Of a stretch of DNA of 64,000 nt, positions 16,840 through 27,553 are shown one piece after another. The number at the start of each line of letters is the position of its first letter. Within the stretch, counting starts at the first letter, position 1. A program made the position numbers and the translations under genes. Origin of the DNA: Shinella zoogloeoides (GTDB lineage: Bacteria; Pseudomonadota; Alphaproteobacteria; Rhizobiales; Rhizobiaceae); the NCBI RefSeq assembly GCF_003574625.1, contig NZ_QNUJ01000002.1, forward strand, positions 487,334 to 551,333, in the 5' to 3' direction. The notes beneath the pieces are model-generated. The model saw nothing but the letters and a program-made list of their open reading frames with translations. It ran no database searches and was not told the origin of the DNA.

Positions 16840-17719
16840 TACCCTTCCCGGCAACCGGAAAAAGGCCGAGCGCGGCGTGTTCGCCCGCATCCTGCGCCGG
16901 CGGCTGGCAGCATTCGGCCTCTTCGTCATCGTGCTGACCATCGTTGCGGCGCTCTTTGCGCCGTGGATCGTGCCCTTCGATCCGAACGAGCAGTTCTTCG
17001 ACGGGCTGACGCTCGAGGGCGCGCCGCTGCCGCCCGACGGCAAGTTCTGGTTCGGCACCGACCTCGTCGGCCGCGACCTGTTCTCGCGCCTGATCTACGG
17101 CGCGCAGACCTCGCTGATCATCGGCGTGGTGGCGAACGGCATCGCCGTCCTGATCGGCTCGGCGGTCGGCATCTGCGCCGGCTATTTCCGCGGCTGGGTC
17201 GAGACCGTGCTGATGCGCTTCACCGACCTGATGATGGCTTTTCCGGCCCTCCTGCTCGCCATCGTGCTGGCCGCCATCTTCAAGCCGAGCCTGTGGATCG
17301 TCGCCATGGTGATCGCCATGGTCAACTGGGTGCAGATCGCCCGCGTGCTCTATACCGAGACCCGCTCGCTCTCCGAGCGCGACTTCATCGAGGCGGAACG
17401 GGCGATGGGCGCGGGCGCGCCGCGCATCATCCTCAAGCATATCCTGCCGCATCTCTTCTCCACCATGATCGTCTGGGCGACGCTCGGCATCGCCACCACG
17501 GTGCTCTTGGAGGCGACGCTGTCCTTCCTCGGCATCGGCGTGCAGCCGCCGACCCCTTCCTGGGGCAACATCATCTTCGAGAACCAGACCTATTTCACCA
17601 GCGCGCCCTGGCTGGTCTTCATTCCCGGCGCGGCGATCCTGCTGCTGGCGCTGGCCTTCAACCTGGTCGGCGATGCCCTGCGCGACGTGCTCGACCCGAC
17701 CCAGCAGGGACACCACTGA
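16826..17719 (+). CDS. Dipeptide/oligopeptide-type ABC permease (DppC/OppC)
   Basis: A 297-residue permease with the OppC N-terminal extension, the signature GTDLVGRDLFSRLIYGAQTS near 78-97 and the coupling region EAERAMGAGAPRIILKHILP. A GTG start at 16826 overlaps the antiterminator gene. It forms the importer with the next two genes and the fused ATPase at 21275. Confidence 0.94.
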   Translation: MSALDTLPGNRKKAERGVFARILRRRLAAFGLFVIVLTIVAALFAPWIVPFDPNEQFFDGLTLEGAPLPPDGKFWFGTDLVGRDLFSRLIYGAQTSLIIGVVANGIAVLIGSAVGICAGYFRGWVETVLMRFTDLMMAFPALLLAIVLAAIFKPSLWIVAMVIAMVNWVQIARVLYTETRSLSERDFIEAERAMGAGAPRIILKHILPHLFSTMIVWATLGIATTVLLEATLSFLGIGVQPPTPSWGNIIFENQTYFTSAPWLVFIPGAAILLLALAFNLVGDALRDVLDPTQQGHH

Positions 17720-18639
17720 TGCCCGCCTATATTGCCCGCCGGCTGCTCCAGACGCTGATGATCCTGATCGGCATCAGCTTCGTGACCTTCATCCTGCTCT
17801 ATCTGGTGCCGGCCGATCCGGCGCGCCAGATCGCCGGCCGCAGCGCCACGGCCCAGACCGTGGAGAACATCCGCGAGCAGCTCGGGCTGAACCTGCCCTT
17901 CTACGAGCAGTATCTGCGTTATCTGAAGGGCCTCGTGCAGGGCGATCTCGGGCGCTCCTATCTCCAGAAGACGGAGGTCGCCTCGCTCATCTGGTCGCGC
18001 CTTCCGGCAAGCCTCCTGCTCATGGCCGGGGCGATCGTCAGCGAGCTCGTCATCGGCCTCACCATGGGCGTCGTCGCCGCCACAAGGCGCGGCAGCCGCA
18101 CGGACAACGCGCTGATGATCTTCTCCTTCGTCGGCGTCTCCGCGCCGCAATTCGTCATCGGCATCCTGATGCTCTACGTCTTCGCGGTGAAGCTCGGCTG
18201 GTTCCCGATCGGCGGATACGGCACGTTCCAGCACATGGTCCTGCCGTCGCTGACGCTCGGCCTGCTCGGCGCGGGCTGGTATTCGCGCATGATGCGCTCG
18301 TCGCTCCTCGACGTGCTGCGCCAGGACTATATCCGCACCGCCCGCGCCAAGGGCCTCGCCCGCTGGACGATCCTCTTCCGCCACGCCATGCCCAATGCCA
18401 TCCTGCCGATCATCGCCATGATCGGCATCGATATCGGCCTGTTCATGTCGGGCATCGTGGTGGTGGAAAGCGTGTTCGGCTGGCCGGGCATCGGCCAGCT
18501 CGCCTGGCAGGCCATCCAGCGCGTCGACATTCCCATCATCATGGGCGTCACCATCGTTTCCGCCTTCGCCATCGTTCTCGGCAACCTTCTTGCGGACCTC
18601 ATCACTCCGCTGATCGACCCGCGCATCAAGCTGCGGTGA
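17719..18639 (+). CDS. Dipeptide/oligopeptide-type ABC permease (DppB/OppB)
   Basis: A 306-residue permease of the OppB type: N-terminal helix (RRLLQTLMILIGISFVTF), the motif QLGLNLPFYEQYLRYLKG near 54-71 and the coupling region DYIRTARAKGLARWTILFRH. The ATG overlaps the stop of the preceding permease gene by one base (TGATG). The usual order dppB-dppC is reversed here. Confidence 0.94.
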   Translation: MPAYIARRLLQTLMILIGISFVTFILLYLVPADPARQIAGRSATAQTVENIREQLGLNLPFYEQYLRYLKGLVQGDLGRSYLQKTEVASLIWSRLPASLLLMAGAIVSELVIGLTMGVVAATRRGSRTDNALMIFSFVGVSAPQFVIGILMLYVFAVKLGWFPIGGYGTFQHMVLPSLTLGLLGAGWYSRMMRSSLLDVLRQDYIRTARAKGLARWTILFRHAMPNAILPIIAMIGIDIGLFMSGIVVVESVFGWPGIGQLAWQAIQRVDIPIIMGVTIVSAFAIVLGNLLADLITPLIDPRIKLR

Positions 18640-18668
18640 AAAAACACTCCAGAGAGAAAGGGACAGAC

Positions 18669-20294
18669 ATGAAAAAAACACTTCTCGCAGCCGCATCCGT
18701 GCTGGCGCTTGGTCTTGCCGCCCCGCTCGGCGCAATGGCCGAAACCGTCAAGCAGGGCGGCTCTATGATCGTCACCTACAAGGACGACGTCTCCACGCTC
18801 GACCCGGCCATCGGCTACGACTGGCAGAACTGGTCGATGATCAAGTCGCTGTTCGACGGCCTCATGGACTACGAGCCGGGCACCACCAACCTGCGCAAGG
18901 AAATCGCCGAGGACTACACGATCTCCGAGGACGGCAAGACCTTCGTCTTCACCCTGCGCAAGGGCGTGAAGTTCCACAACGGCCGCGAACTGACTGCCGA
19001 CGACGTCAAGTATTCCATCGAGCGCGTGGTGAACCCGGCGACGCAGAGCCCCGGCGCCGGCTTCTTCGGCTCCATCGCCGGCTTCGAGGAAGCGTCCGCC
19101 GGCAAGGCAGACCATCTTTCCGGCATCACCGTGACCGATCCCTACACGATCAAGTTCGAGCTGAGCCGTCCCGACGCGACCTTCCTGCATGTGCTGGCGC
19201 TGAACTTCGCCCATGTGGTCCCGAAGGAGGAGGTCGAGAAATACGGCGCCGACTTCGGCAAGCATCCGGTCGGCTCCGGCGCCTTCAAGATGGCCGAATG
19301 GACGCTCGGCCAGCGCATCGTCTTCGAGCGCTTCAAGGACTACTACAATCCCGAACTGCCCAAGCTCGACCAGATCACCTTCGAGGTCGGCCAGGAGCCG
19401 GTCGTCGCGCTGTTGCGCCTGCAGAACGGCGAGATCGACATTCCCGGCGACGGCATTCCGCCGGCCAAGTTCATCGAGGCGACGCAGGATCCGAAGCTCA
19501 AGGAGCTGATCATCCAGGGCGGCCAGCTGCATACCGGCTACGTCACCATGAACGTGAAGATCAAGCCGTTCGACAATGTGAAGGTGCGCCAGGCCGTCAA
19601 CATGGCCATCAACAAGGACCGCATCGTCCGCATCATCAACGGCCGCGCCCTGCCGGCCAACCAGCCGCTGCCGCGCTCCATGCCGGGCTATGCGGAAGAC
19701 TACAAGGGCTATCCCTACGATCCGGAAAAGGCCAAGGCGCTGCTTGCCGAGGCCGGCGTTCCGGATGGCTTCGAGACCGAGCTGTTCGTCGCCAACACCG
19801 ACCCGCAGCCGCGCATCGCACAGGCCATCCAGCAGGACCTCGCCGCCATCGGCATCAAGGCGTCGATCAAGTCGCTGGCGCAGGCCAATGTCATCGCGGC
19901 CGGCGGCGAGCCGGACGGCGCACCGATGGTCTGGTCCGGCGGCATGGGCTGGATCGCCGACTTCCCGGACCCGTCCAACTTCTACGGTCCGATCCTCGGC
20001 TGCGGCGGCGCGGTCCAGGGCGGCTGGAACTGGTCGTGGTACTGCAACGAGGAGCTCGACAAGAAGGCGCAGGAAGCCGACTCGATGGTCGACCCCGCCA
20101 AGAAGGCGGAGCGCGAGGCGCTGTGGCGCGACATCTACCTGAAGATCATGGACGACGCGCCCTGGGCACCGATCTTCAACGAGGAACGCTTCTCCGTGCG
20201 CTCCGAGCGCCTCGGCGGCCCGGATGCGATCTTCGTCGATCCCGTTCACATCCCGGTCAATTACGACGAGGTCTATGCAAAAGATGTGCAATAA
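18669..20294 (+). CDS. ABC transporter substrate-binding protein (family 5)
   Basis: Periplasmic binding protein of 541 residues, DppA/OppA-like. The signal peptide (about 1-24, ending GAMAE) is followed by the family start (VSTLDPAIGYDWQN, LRKGVKFHNGRELTADDVKY). It delivers the operon's substrate to the DppBC-type channel. Given the amidase encoded next, the ligand may be an amide or a modified amino acid rather than a peptide. Its last 20 bases overlap the amidase gene. Confidence 0.93.
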   Translation: MKKTLLAAASVLALGLAAPLGAMAETVKQGGSMIVTYKDDVSTLDPAIGYDWQNWSMIKSLFDGLMDYEPGTTNLRKEIAEDYTISEDGKTFVFTLRKGVKFHNGRELTADDVKYSIERVVNPATQSPGAGFFGSIAGFEEASAGKADHLSGITVTDPYTIKFELSRPDATFLHVLALNFAHVVPKEEVEKYGADFGKHPVGSGAFKMAEWTLGQRIVFERFKDYYNPELPKLDQITFEVGQEPVVALLRLQNGEIDIPGDGIPPAKFIEATQDPKLKELIIQGGQLHTGYVTMNVKIKPFDNVKVRQAVNMAINKDRIVRIINGRALPANQPLPRSMPGYAEDYKGYPYDPEKAKALLAEAGVPDGFETELFVANTDPQPRIAQAIQQDLAAIGIKASIKSLAQANVIAAGGEPDGAPMVWSGGMGWIADFPDPSNFYGPILGCGGAVQGGWNWSWYCNEELDKKAQEADSMVDPAKKAEREALWRDIYLKIMDDAPWAPIFNEERFSVRSERLGGPDAIFVDPVHIPVNYDEVYAKDVQ

Positions 20295-21228
20295 CTGCCA
20301 GTACACCATCCATGGCCGGCATCATCACTTCGGCTGGGACAATTCGTTCCAGCCGGCAGAGACGGTGGCTCCGGGCTCGACGCTGAAATTCGAATGCCTC
20401 GACAGCGGCGCCGGGCACTATCATCCCGGCAGCACGGTCGCGGACGTGTCGACGATGGATTTCTCCAGGGTCAATCCGGTCAGCGGCCCCATCTTCGTGG
20501 ATGGGGCCAGGCCCGGCGACGTGCTGAAGGTCACCATCCATCAGTTCGAGCCCTCGGGTTTCGGCTGGACGGCCAACATTCCCGGTTTCGGCCTGCTCGC
20601 CGACGACTTCAAGGAGCCGGCGCTGGCGCTGTGGAACTACAATCCCTCAACGCTGGAGCCGGCGCTGTTCGGCCAGCATGCCCGCGTGCCGCTGAAGCCG
20701 TTTGCCGGCACCATCGGCGTCGCGCCGGCCGAGAAGGGCCTGCATTCCGTCGTGCCGCCGCGGCGCGTCGGCGGCAATCTCGACATCCGGGACATCGCCG
20801 CCGGGACCACGCTCTACCTGCCGGTCGAGGTGGAGGGCGCGCTGTTCTCCATCGGCGACACGCATGCCGCGCAGGGTGACGGCGAGGTCTGCGGCACGGC
20901 GATCGAAAGCCAGATGAACGTCGCGCTGACGCTCGACCTCATCCGGGACACGCCGCTGAAGATGCCGCGCTTCACCACGCCCGGCCCCGTGACCCGTCAT
21001 CTCGATGCCAAGGGCTACGAGGTCACCACCGGCATCGGCCCGGACCTGTGGGACGGCGCGAAGGCGGCCCTCTCCAACATGATCGACCTCCTCTGCCAGA
21101 CGCAGAACCTCAACCCGGTGGACGCCTACATGCTCTGCTCGGTCTGCGGCGACCTGCGCATCAGCGAGATCGTCGACCAGCCGAACTGGGTCGTATCCTT
21201 CTACTTCCCGCGCTCGGTCTTCGAATAG
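20275..21228 (+). CDS. Acetamidase/formamidase-family hydrolase
   Basis: A 317-residue enzyme of the FmdA/AmdA family, which hydrolyses formamide, acetamide or similar amides to acid and ammonia. Family features are HHHFGWDNSFQPAETVAPGS near the start, GPIFVDGARPGDVLKVTI, the core GDTHAAQGDGEVCGTAIES near 201-219 and the late DAYMLCSVCGDLRISEIVD. It overlaps the binding-protein gene, with ATG at 20275 or 20284 both possible. Its position inside an AmiC/AmiR-regulated importer operon suggests that it attacks the imported amide. Confidence 0.9.
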   Translation: MQKMCNNCQYTIHGRHHHFGWDNSFQPAETVAPGSTLKFECLDSGAGHYHPGSTVADVSTMDFSRVNPVSGPIFVDGARPGDVLKVTIHQFEPSGFGWTANIPGFGLLADDFKEPALALWNYNPSTLEPALFGQHARVPLKPFAGTIGVAPAEKGLHSVVPPRRVGGNLDIRDIAAGTTLYLPVEVEGALFSIGDTHAAQGDGEVCGTAIESQMNVALTLDLIRDTPLKMPRFTTPGPVTRHLDAKGYEVTTGIGPDLWDGAKAALSNMIDLLCQTQNLNPVDAYMLCSVCGDLRISEIVDQPNWVVSFYFPRSVFE

Positions 21229-21274
21229 GCATGCGGGGGGCGGCTCCGGCCGCCCCTCCCACAATCCAGAAAGC

Positions 21275-23074
<1,800 letters not shown>

Positions 23075-23095
23075 GACCCGGGATCGGGATCGGGC

Positions 23096-23130
23096 AGGAC
23101 GCCACTTGACGCCGCGCGGACCGGCGTCCT
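23096..23130 (+). terminator. Possible terminator after the importer operon
   Basis: An 8-bp perfect stem AGGACGCC/GGCGTCCT with a 19-base loop lies 21 bases past the fused ATPase stop, but lacks a T-run. It may act as a weak terminator before the riboswitch. Confidence 0.35.
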
Positions 23131-23139
23131 AATTGAGCC

Positions 23140-23361
23140 CGACGGTTCCCGGAGGAAGGCTCCGACGGGATTAATAGGGAACACGGTGCGGACGACCCAA
23201 CAGGGACCAAGACCGTGGCTGCCCCCGCAACTGTAAGCGGATTGCCGATCATCACGGGAAGGGCCGGCAAGGCCTTTTCCGGGCCAAGGGCCATGCCACT
23301 GCGGATGTCGCGGGAAGGCAGGTGATCGACAGATATCCGCGAGCCAGGAGACCTGCCGTCG
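23140..23361 (+). ncRNA. Cobalamin riboswitch
   Basis: All core blocks of the AdoCbl riboswitch appear in order: GGGAACACGGTG, the B12 box GCTGCCCCCGCAACTGTAAG, GCCACTG, GGGAAGGCAGG and the closing GAGCCAGGAGACCTGCC. The ends CGACGG (23140) and CCGTCG (23356) pair as stem P1. It lies upstream of a BtuFCD-like importer and would lower its expression when cobalamin is plentiful. No clear terminator follows, so control is more likely at translation. Confidence 0.96.
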
Positions 23362-23407
23362 AACACGATCCAATCAGCCGGGCGGGGATGCCTGGAAGGG
23401 AGCAGAC

Positions 23408-23482
23408 ATGTTTGACCTGAGCCTTCGCCGATATACGGCCTTCATCCGCCTCGATTGGGCTTTTCCCGTCCACGAGGCGTGA
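23408..23482 (+). CDS. Possible 24-residue leader ORF after the riboswitch
   Basis: A short frame (MFDLSLRRYT... ending VHEA) begins 46 bases after the riboswitch with a strong AAGGGAG ribosome site at the right spacing. It ends 57 bases before the binding-protein gene. It may be a leader peptide on which the riboswitch acts, or a chance frame. Confidence 0.3.
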   Translation: MFDLSLRRYTAFIRLDWAFPVHEA

Positions 23483-23539
23483 GCAATCCGTCGCGCACCG
23501 CCGCGCCGTATTGCCGCCCTCCCCGAGATCGAGGCTCCC

Positions 23540-24556
23540 ATGCGCCAGACAATCGCAACCATCACGTTCGCCCTCGGCCTTACCGGCCTTGCCGGCACGG
23601 CTTTCGCCGCCACCCAGTATCCGCTGACGCTCGAAAATTGCGGCCGGCAGATCACCTTCGAGAAAGCGCCGAAGAAGATCGTCTCCATCGGCCAGGGCAT
23701 GACCGAGGTGCTTTTCTCGCTCGGCCTTGCCGACAAGGTCGCGGGAACGGCGGTCTGGGTCGGGCCGGTGCTGCCGCAATATGCCGAGGCCAATAGCAGG
23801 ATCAAAAGACTGGCGGACAACGATCCGAGCTTCGAGGCCGTGGTCGGGCAGGAACCCGATCTGGTGGCCGCGGAATTCGAATGGCATGTCGGCGCGCAGG
23901 GCTCCGTCGGCAAGCGCGAGCAATTCGCCGATCTCGGCATCGAGACCTATATCGCGCCAGCCGATTGCGTCGCCAAGATCAACACGGACGGCGGAGACGG
24001 CGTGCGCGAGACGCTGTTCACCATGGACCTGGTCTATCGGGAAATCGCCGAGCTCTCCGAGATCTTCGACGTGAAGGACCGGGGCGATGTGCTGATCACC
24101 GAGCTGAAGAAGCGCGAGGCGGATGCCGTGGCGTCCATCGCCGGCGCGGCCGGCAAGAGCCTGCCCGTGGTGTTCTGGTTCTCCAGCAAGGAGGTCAACG
24201 GCGATGCCTTCATCGCCGGCAAGAACAGCGCGCCGGCCTATATCCTCAAGACCATCGGCGCGAAGAATGTCGTGACGACCGAGGAGGAATGGCCGCTGGT
24301 CGGCTGGGAGACGATCGCGCAGGCAAACCCCGCCGTCATCGTGCTCGCGACCATGGACCGCCGCCGCTATGCCGCGGACGATCCGAAGGTGAAGATCGAC
24401 TTCCTCGAAAACGACCCCGTCACCAGGGAACTCGACGCCGTCAAGAACAGGCACTTCGTGATGATGGACGCCCAGTCGATGAACCCGACGATCCGCACGA
24501 TCGACGGCATCGAGACGCTGGCGAACGGCATCAAGGCCTTCGGCCTCGCGCGGTGA
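23540..24556 (+). CDS. Corrinoid ABC transporter substrate-binding protein (BtuF-like)
   Basis: A 338-residue periplasmic protein of the BtuF/FhuD fold with a signal peptide (about 1-23, ending GTAFA). The fold starts with CGRQITFEKAPKKIVSIGQG and has the typical AQANPAVIVLAT late segment. The cobalamin riboswitch upstream shows that the cargo is a corrinoid (cobalamin, cobinamide or precursor) rather than a siderophore. The permease gene overlaps its stop (GTGA). Confidence 0.92.
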   Translation: MRQTIATITFALGLTGLAGTAFAATQYPLTLENCGRQITFEKAPKKIVSIGQGMTEVLFSLGLADKVAGTAVWVGPVLPQYAEANSRIKRLADNDPSFEAVVGQEPDLVAAEFEWHVGAQGSVGKREQFADLGIETYIAPADCVAKINTDGGDGVRETLFTMDLVYREIAELSEIFDVKDRGDVLITELKKREADAVASIAGAAGKSLPVVFWFSSKEVNGDAFIAGKNSAPAYILKTIGAKNVVTTEEEWPLVGWETIAQANPAVIVLATMDRRRYAADDPKVKIDFLENDPVTRELDAVKNRHFVMMDAQSMNPTIRTIDGIETLANGIKAFGLAR

Positions 24557-25593
24557 GGATTACCGCTTCGTGGCGGTATCGGTGGTGGGTGCTTGCGGCA
24601 CTTGCCATCGCCGCCAGCCTTCTCCTCACCCTCATGATCGGCCTCGCGGTCTCCATCGGCGAGATCGCGATTCCCGTTTCCACGACCGCAAGGGCCGTGT
24701 CGAACCGGCTTTTCGCAACGGCGTTCGAGCTCAATCGCATCCATGAGGGCGTCATCTGGGATTATCGCCTCAGCCGGGCGCTGGTGGCGGCCAGCGCGGG
24801 GGCCTCGCTCGCGCTGTGCGGCGCCATCCTCCAGGCATTGCTTCGCAACCCGCTGGCCGAGCCCTATGTGCTCGGCATATCGGCCGGCGCGTCGACCGGC
24901 GCCGTCTGCGTGATGATCCTCGGCCTCGGCTACGGCGTCCTCTCGCTTTCCGGCGGCGCCTTCGCCGGCGCGCTGGTCGCCTTCCTGCTGGTGGGCATCC
25001 TTGCCTCGGGCACGGGCGGGTCGAGCGAACGGATCATCCTGTGCGGCGTCGCCGGCTCGCAGCTCTTCAATGCGCTGACCTCCTATATCGTCACGACGTC
25101 GGCGAATGCGGAACAGGCCCGCGGCGTGCTGTTCTGGCTTCTCGGCTCGATGAGCGGCGTGCGCTGGCCCGATGTCTACCTCTCGGTGCCCATCACGCTT
25201 GCCGGGTTTGCCGCCTGCCTGTTCCATGCCCGCGCCCTCGATGCCTTCGCCTTCGGGACGGATGCCGCGGCATCGCTGGGGATCGCCGTGCGCAGGACCC
25301 AGATCGTTCTCTTCGCCGTCACGGCGATCATGACCGCGGCCGTCGTCAGCATGGTCGGCTCGGTCGGTTTCGTCGGGCTCGTCATCCCGCATGCCGCCCG
25401 CTTCCTCGTCGGGCCCTCGCATGGCCGTCTCCTTCCGGCCACGGCGCTCGGCGGCGCGATCTTCGTGGTCGCCGCCGACATCGTCTCGCGCATCATCATT
25501 CCGCAGCAGATCCTGCCCATCGGGGTGGTCACGGCGCTGTTCGGCGCACCGGCCTTCGCCATCATCCTCTATCGCGTCCGGAAAAGCGCATGA
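24553..25593 (+). CDS. Corrinoid ABC transporter permease (BtuC-like)
   Basis: A 346-residue permease of the FecCD/BtuC family with about ten helices. Family blocks include LSRALVAASAGASLALCGAI, LLRNPLAEPYVLGISAGAS and FVGLVIPHAARFLVGPSHGR. The GTG start at 24553 overlaps the preceding stop and is supported by translational coupling with no upstream in-frame family sequence. It forms the channel for BtuF- and BtuD-like partners. Confidence 0.93.
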   Translation: MRITASWRYRWWVLAALAIAASLLLTLMIGLAVSIGEIAIPVSTTARAVSNRLFATAFELNRIHEGVIWDYRLSRALVAASAGASLALCGAILQALLRNPLAEPYVLGISAGASTGAVCVMILGLGYGVLSLSGGAFAGALVAFLLVGILASGTGGSSERIILCGVAGSQLFNALTSYIVTTSANAEQARGVLFWLLGSMSGVRWPDVYLSVPITLAGFAACLFHARALDAFAFGTDAAASLGIAVRRTQIVLFAVTAIMTAAVVSMVGSVGFVGLVIPHAARFLVGPSHGRLLPATALGGAIFVVAADIVSRIIIPQQILPIGVVTALFGAPAFAIILYRVRKSA

Positions 25594-26354
25594 GCATCTC
25601 CATCGAAGACGTATCCTATTCGGCCGGGAACACCTTGATCATCGACGGGGTCACGCTCTCGGTGACGCAGGGCAAGGTGCTCGGCCTGCTGGGGCCGAAC
25701 GGATCGGGCAAATCCAGCCTTCTGCGCCTGATCTGCCGCCTGCGCCGCGTCGAGAGCGGGGTGATCCGGCTGGGCGGGGACGACGTCTCCACGCTCTCGC
25801 GCGCCGGCCTTGCCCGCCGCGTCGCCTTCGTGGAGCAGCAGTCGACGACCGATATCCCGCTGACGGTGCGCGACATCGTCCAGCTCGGACGCACGCCCCA
25901 TCGCGGCCTTCTGTCCTCATGGACGCCCGAAGGGGATGCGGCGGTGGACATTGCACTCGAACGGGTCGACATGAGCCACCGGGCCGGCCAGCTCTGGCAG
26001 ACCCTTTCCGGCGGCGAGCGCCAGCGGGTTCACATCGCAAGGGCGCTTGCGCAGACACCGAGCGAGCTGCTGCTCGACGAGCCGACGAACCACCTCGACA
26101 TCCAGCACCAGCTCGACATCCTCTCCCTGGTATCGAAGCTCGGCATCACCTGCATCATCGCCATGCACGACCTCAATCTCGCAGCGATGTTCTGCGACAG
26201 CCTCGCCGTGCTCGACAAAGGCAGGATCGTCGCTGCGGGAACGCCGCAGGCGGTTTTGACGGAAGAGTTGATCGCGCGCGTCTTCGGCGTCCGGGCCCAT
26301 ATCGAACGGTCGGCGGTCCATGGCCGGTACAATATCCAGTACGCGATGGACTGA
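25590..26354 (+). CDS. Corrinoid ABC transporter ATP-binding protein (BtuD-like)
   Basis: A 254-residue ATPase of the FecE/BtuD type: Walker A GPNGSGKSS, Q-loop VEQQSTTDIPLTV, signature LSGGERQRVHIARA, Walker B LLLDEPTNHLDI and the H-loop AMHDLN. The start overlaps the permease stop (ATGA). It completes the riboswitch-controlled importer. Confidence 0.94.
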   Translation: MSISIEDVSYSAGNTLIIDGVTLSVTQGKVLGLLGPNGSGKSSLLRLICRLRRVESGVIRLGGDDVSTLSRAGLARRVAFVEQQSTTDIPLTVRDIVQLGRTPHRGLLSSWTPEGDAAVDIALERVDMSHRAGQLWQTLSGGERQRVHIARALAQTPSELLLDEPTNHLDIQHQLDILSLVSKLGITCIIAMHDLNLAAMFCDSLAVLDKGRIVAAGTPQAVLTEELIARVFGVRAHIERSAVHGRYNIQYAMD

Positions 26355-26372
26355 AGGACGGCGGCGCTCTTG

Positions 26373-26401
26373 CGGAGTGCCGACGATCGTTCGGCACTCC
26401 G
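26373..26401. terminator. Bidirectional hairpin between convergent genes
   Basis: A perfect 11-bp stem CGGAGTGCCGA/TCGGCACTCCG with a 7-base loop lies between the ATPase stop and the convergent agmatinase-family stop. There is no T-run on either side. Confidence 0.5.
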
Positions 26402-26422
26402 GGTCTTCGGAAGAAGGACGGG

Positions 26423-27376
26423 CTATCGCCTCTGCACGCCCGGCAGGACGCAGAGCATTTCGAACAGCAGGTTCGCCGCGGTGATCGCCGTGTTGCCGGA
26501 CGGATCGTAGGGCGGCGAGACCTCGACGAGGTCGCAGCCGACGAGGTTGAGGCCCCAGCAGCCGCGGATGATCTCCAGCGCCTGGATCGTGTTGAGGCCG
26601 GCGATTTCCGGCGTGCCGGTGCCGGGCGCGATCGACGGGTCGAGACTGTCGATATCGAAGGAAAGATAGACGGGACGGTCGCCCATCTGTGCGCGCACCT
26701 CCTCCATCAGCGGGGTGAGCGACTTGTGCCAGCACTCCTCCACCTGCACGACGCGGAAACCCTGCTCGCGCGGCCAGTCGAAATCGTCCGCCGCATAGCC
26801 GGTGCCGCGCACGCCGATCTGGATGCAGCGGCTGGTGTCGAGCACGCCGGCTTCGACGGCGCGGCGGAAGGGCGTGCCATGGGCGATGGGTTCACCGAAC
26901 ATGTGCTCGTTGATATCGGCATGAGCATCGACATGGATGAGGCCGACGGGGCCGTATTTCTCGGCCATGGCGCGCAGGATCGGGTAGGAGAGCGTATGGT
27001 CGCCGCCGAGCGTCAGCGGCTTGCAGCCATCCCTGATGATATCGCGATAGGCATCGGTGATGATGTCGACGCATTTCGGCAGGTTGAACGTGTCGATCGC
27101 CACATCGCCGATATCGGCGACCTGCAGGCTGTCGAAGGGCGCGGCGCGTGTCGCCATGTTGTAGGGGCGGATCATGCAGCTCTCGGTGCGGATCTGGCGC
27201 GGCCCGAAGCGCGTGCCCGGCCGGTTCGAGGTGCCGATATCCATGGGGATGCCGACGAAGCAGGCGTCGAGCCCTTCCGTCGTCGGCTGCGTCGGCAGGC
27301 GCATCATGGTGGCGGGACCGCCGAAGCGCGGCATCTCGTTGCCGCCGAGCGGCTGGTTGAAGGTCTTGGTCGTCAT
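26423..27376 (-). CDS. Agmatinase-family ureohydrolase
   Basis: A 317-residue Mn-dependent hydrolase that releases urea from a guanidino compound. The two metal-binding blocks are complete: GGDHTLSYP (about 132-140), DAHADIN (about 156-162) and SFDIDSLDPSIAPGTGTPE (about 239-257). Agmatine is the default substrate, giving putrescine, but guanidinobutyrate or related acids are equally possible in this family. It is monocistronic. A GGGGCA/TGCCCC hairpin sits just before its GGAGG ribosome site. With the creatinase and polyamine-type importer nearby, it adds to a guanidino/amine theme. Confidence 0.88.
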   Translation of the reverse strand: MTTKTFNQPLGGNEMPRFGGPATMMRLPTQPTTEGLDACFVGIPMDIGTSNRPGTRFGPRQIRTESCMIRPYNMATRAAPFDSLQVADIGDVAIDTFNLPKCVDIITDAYRDIIRDGCKPLTLGGDHTLSYPILRAMAEKYGPVGLIHVDAHADINEHMFGEPIAHGTPFRRAVEAGVLDTSRCIQIGVRGTGYAADDFDWPREQGFRVVQVEECWHKSLTPLMEEVRAQMGDRPVYLSFDIDSLDPSIAPGTGTPEIAGLNTIQALEIIRGCWGLNLVGCDLVEVSPPYDPSGNTAITAANLLFEMLCVLPGVQRR

Positions 27377-27553
27377 CTGTCTTCCTCCGGCGGGGCACCT
27401 GTTTCTATTGTTTGCCCCATCCTGAACATCACTTTACGAAACTTGCCCGGGCGCCCGGAATACCCCTTTTCGATTATTCACCGGCTGGGAGAGAATCAGG
27501 CAGGCACCGGCGCATTGTGCATCATTCTGCGCATATCCGATGCAGGATACTCG

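Noticed and set aside
23362..23540. Intrinsic terminator as expression platform of the cobalamin riboswitch
   Set aside because: No stable GC stem followed by a T-run is present between the riboswitch and the first large gene.
23881..25593. The BtuC-like permease starting about 670 bases earlier
   Set aside because: The upstream part is an out-of-frame reading of the BtuF-like gene. Family sequence begins at GTG 24553, which overlaps the previous stop.
27377..27553. Guanidine riboswitch before the agmatinase-family gene
   Set aside because: The conserved guanidine-I blocks are not present; only a simple GGGGCA/TGCCCC hairpin is visible.
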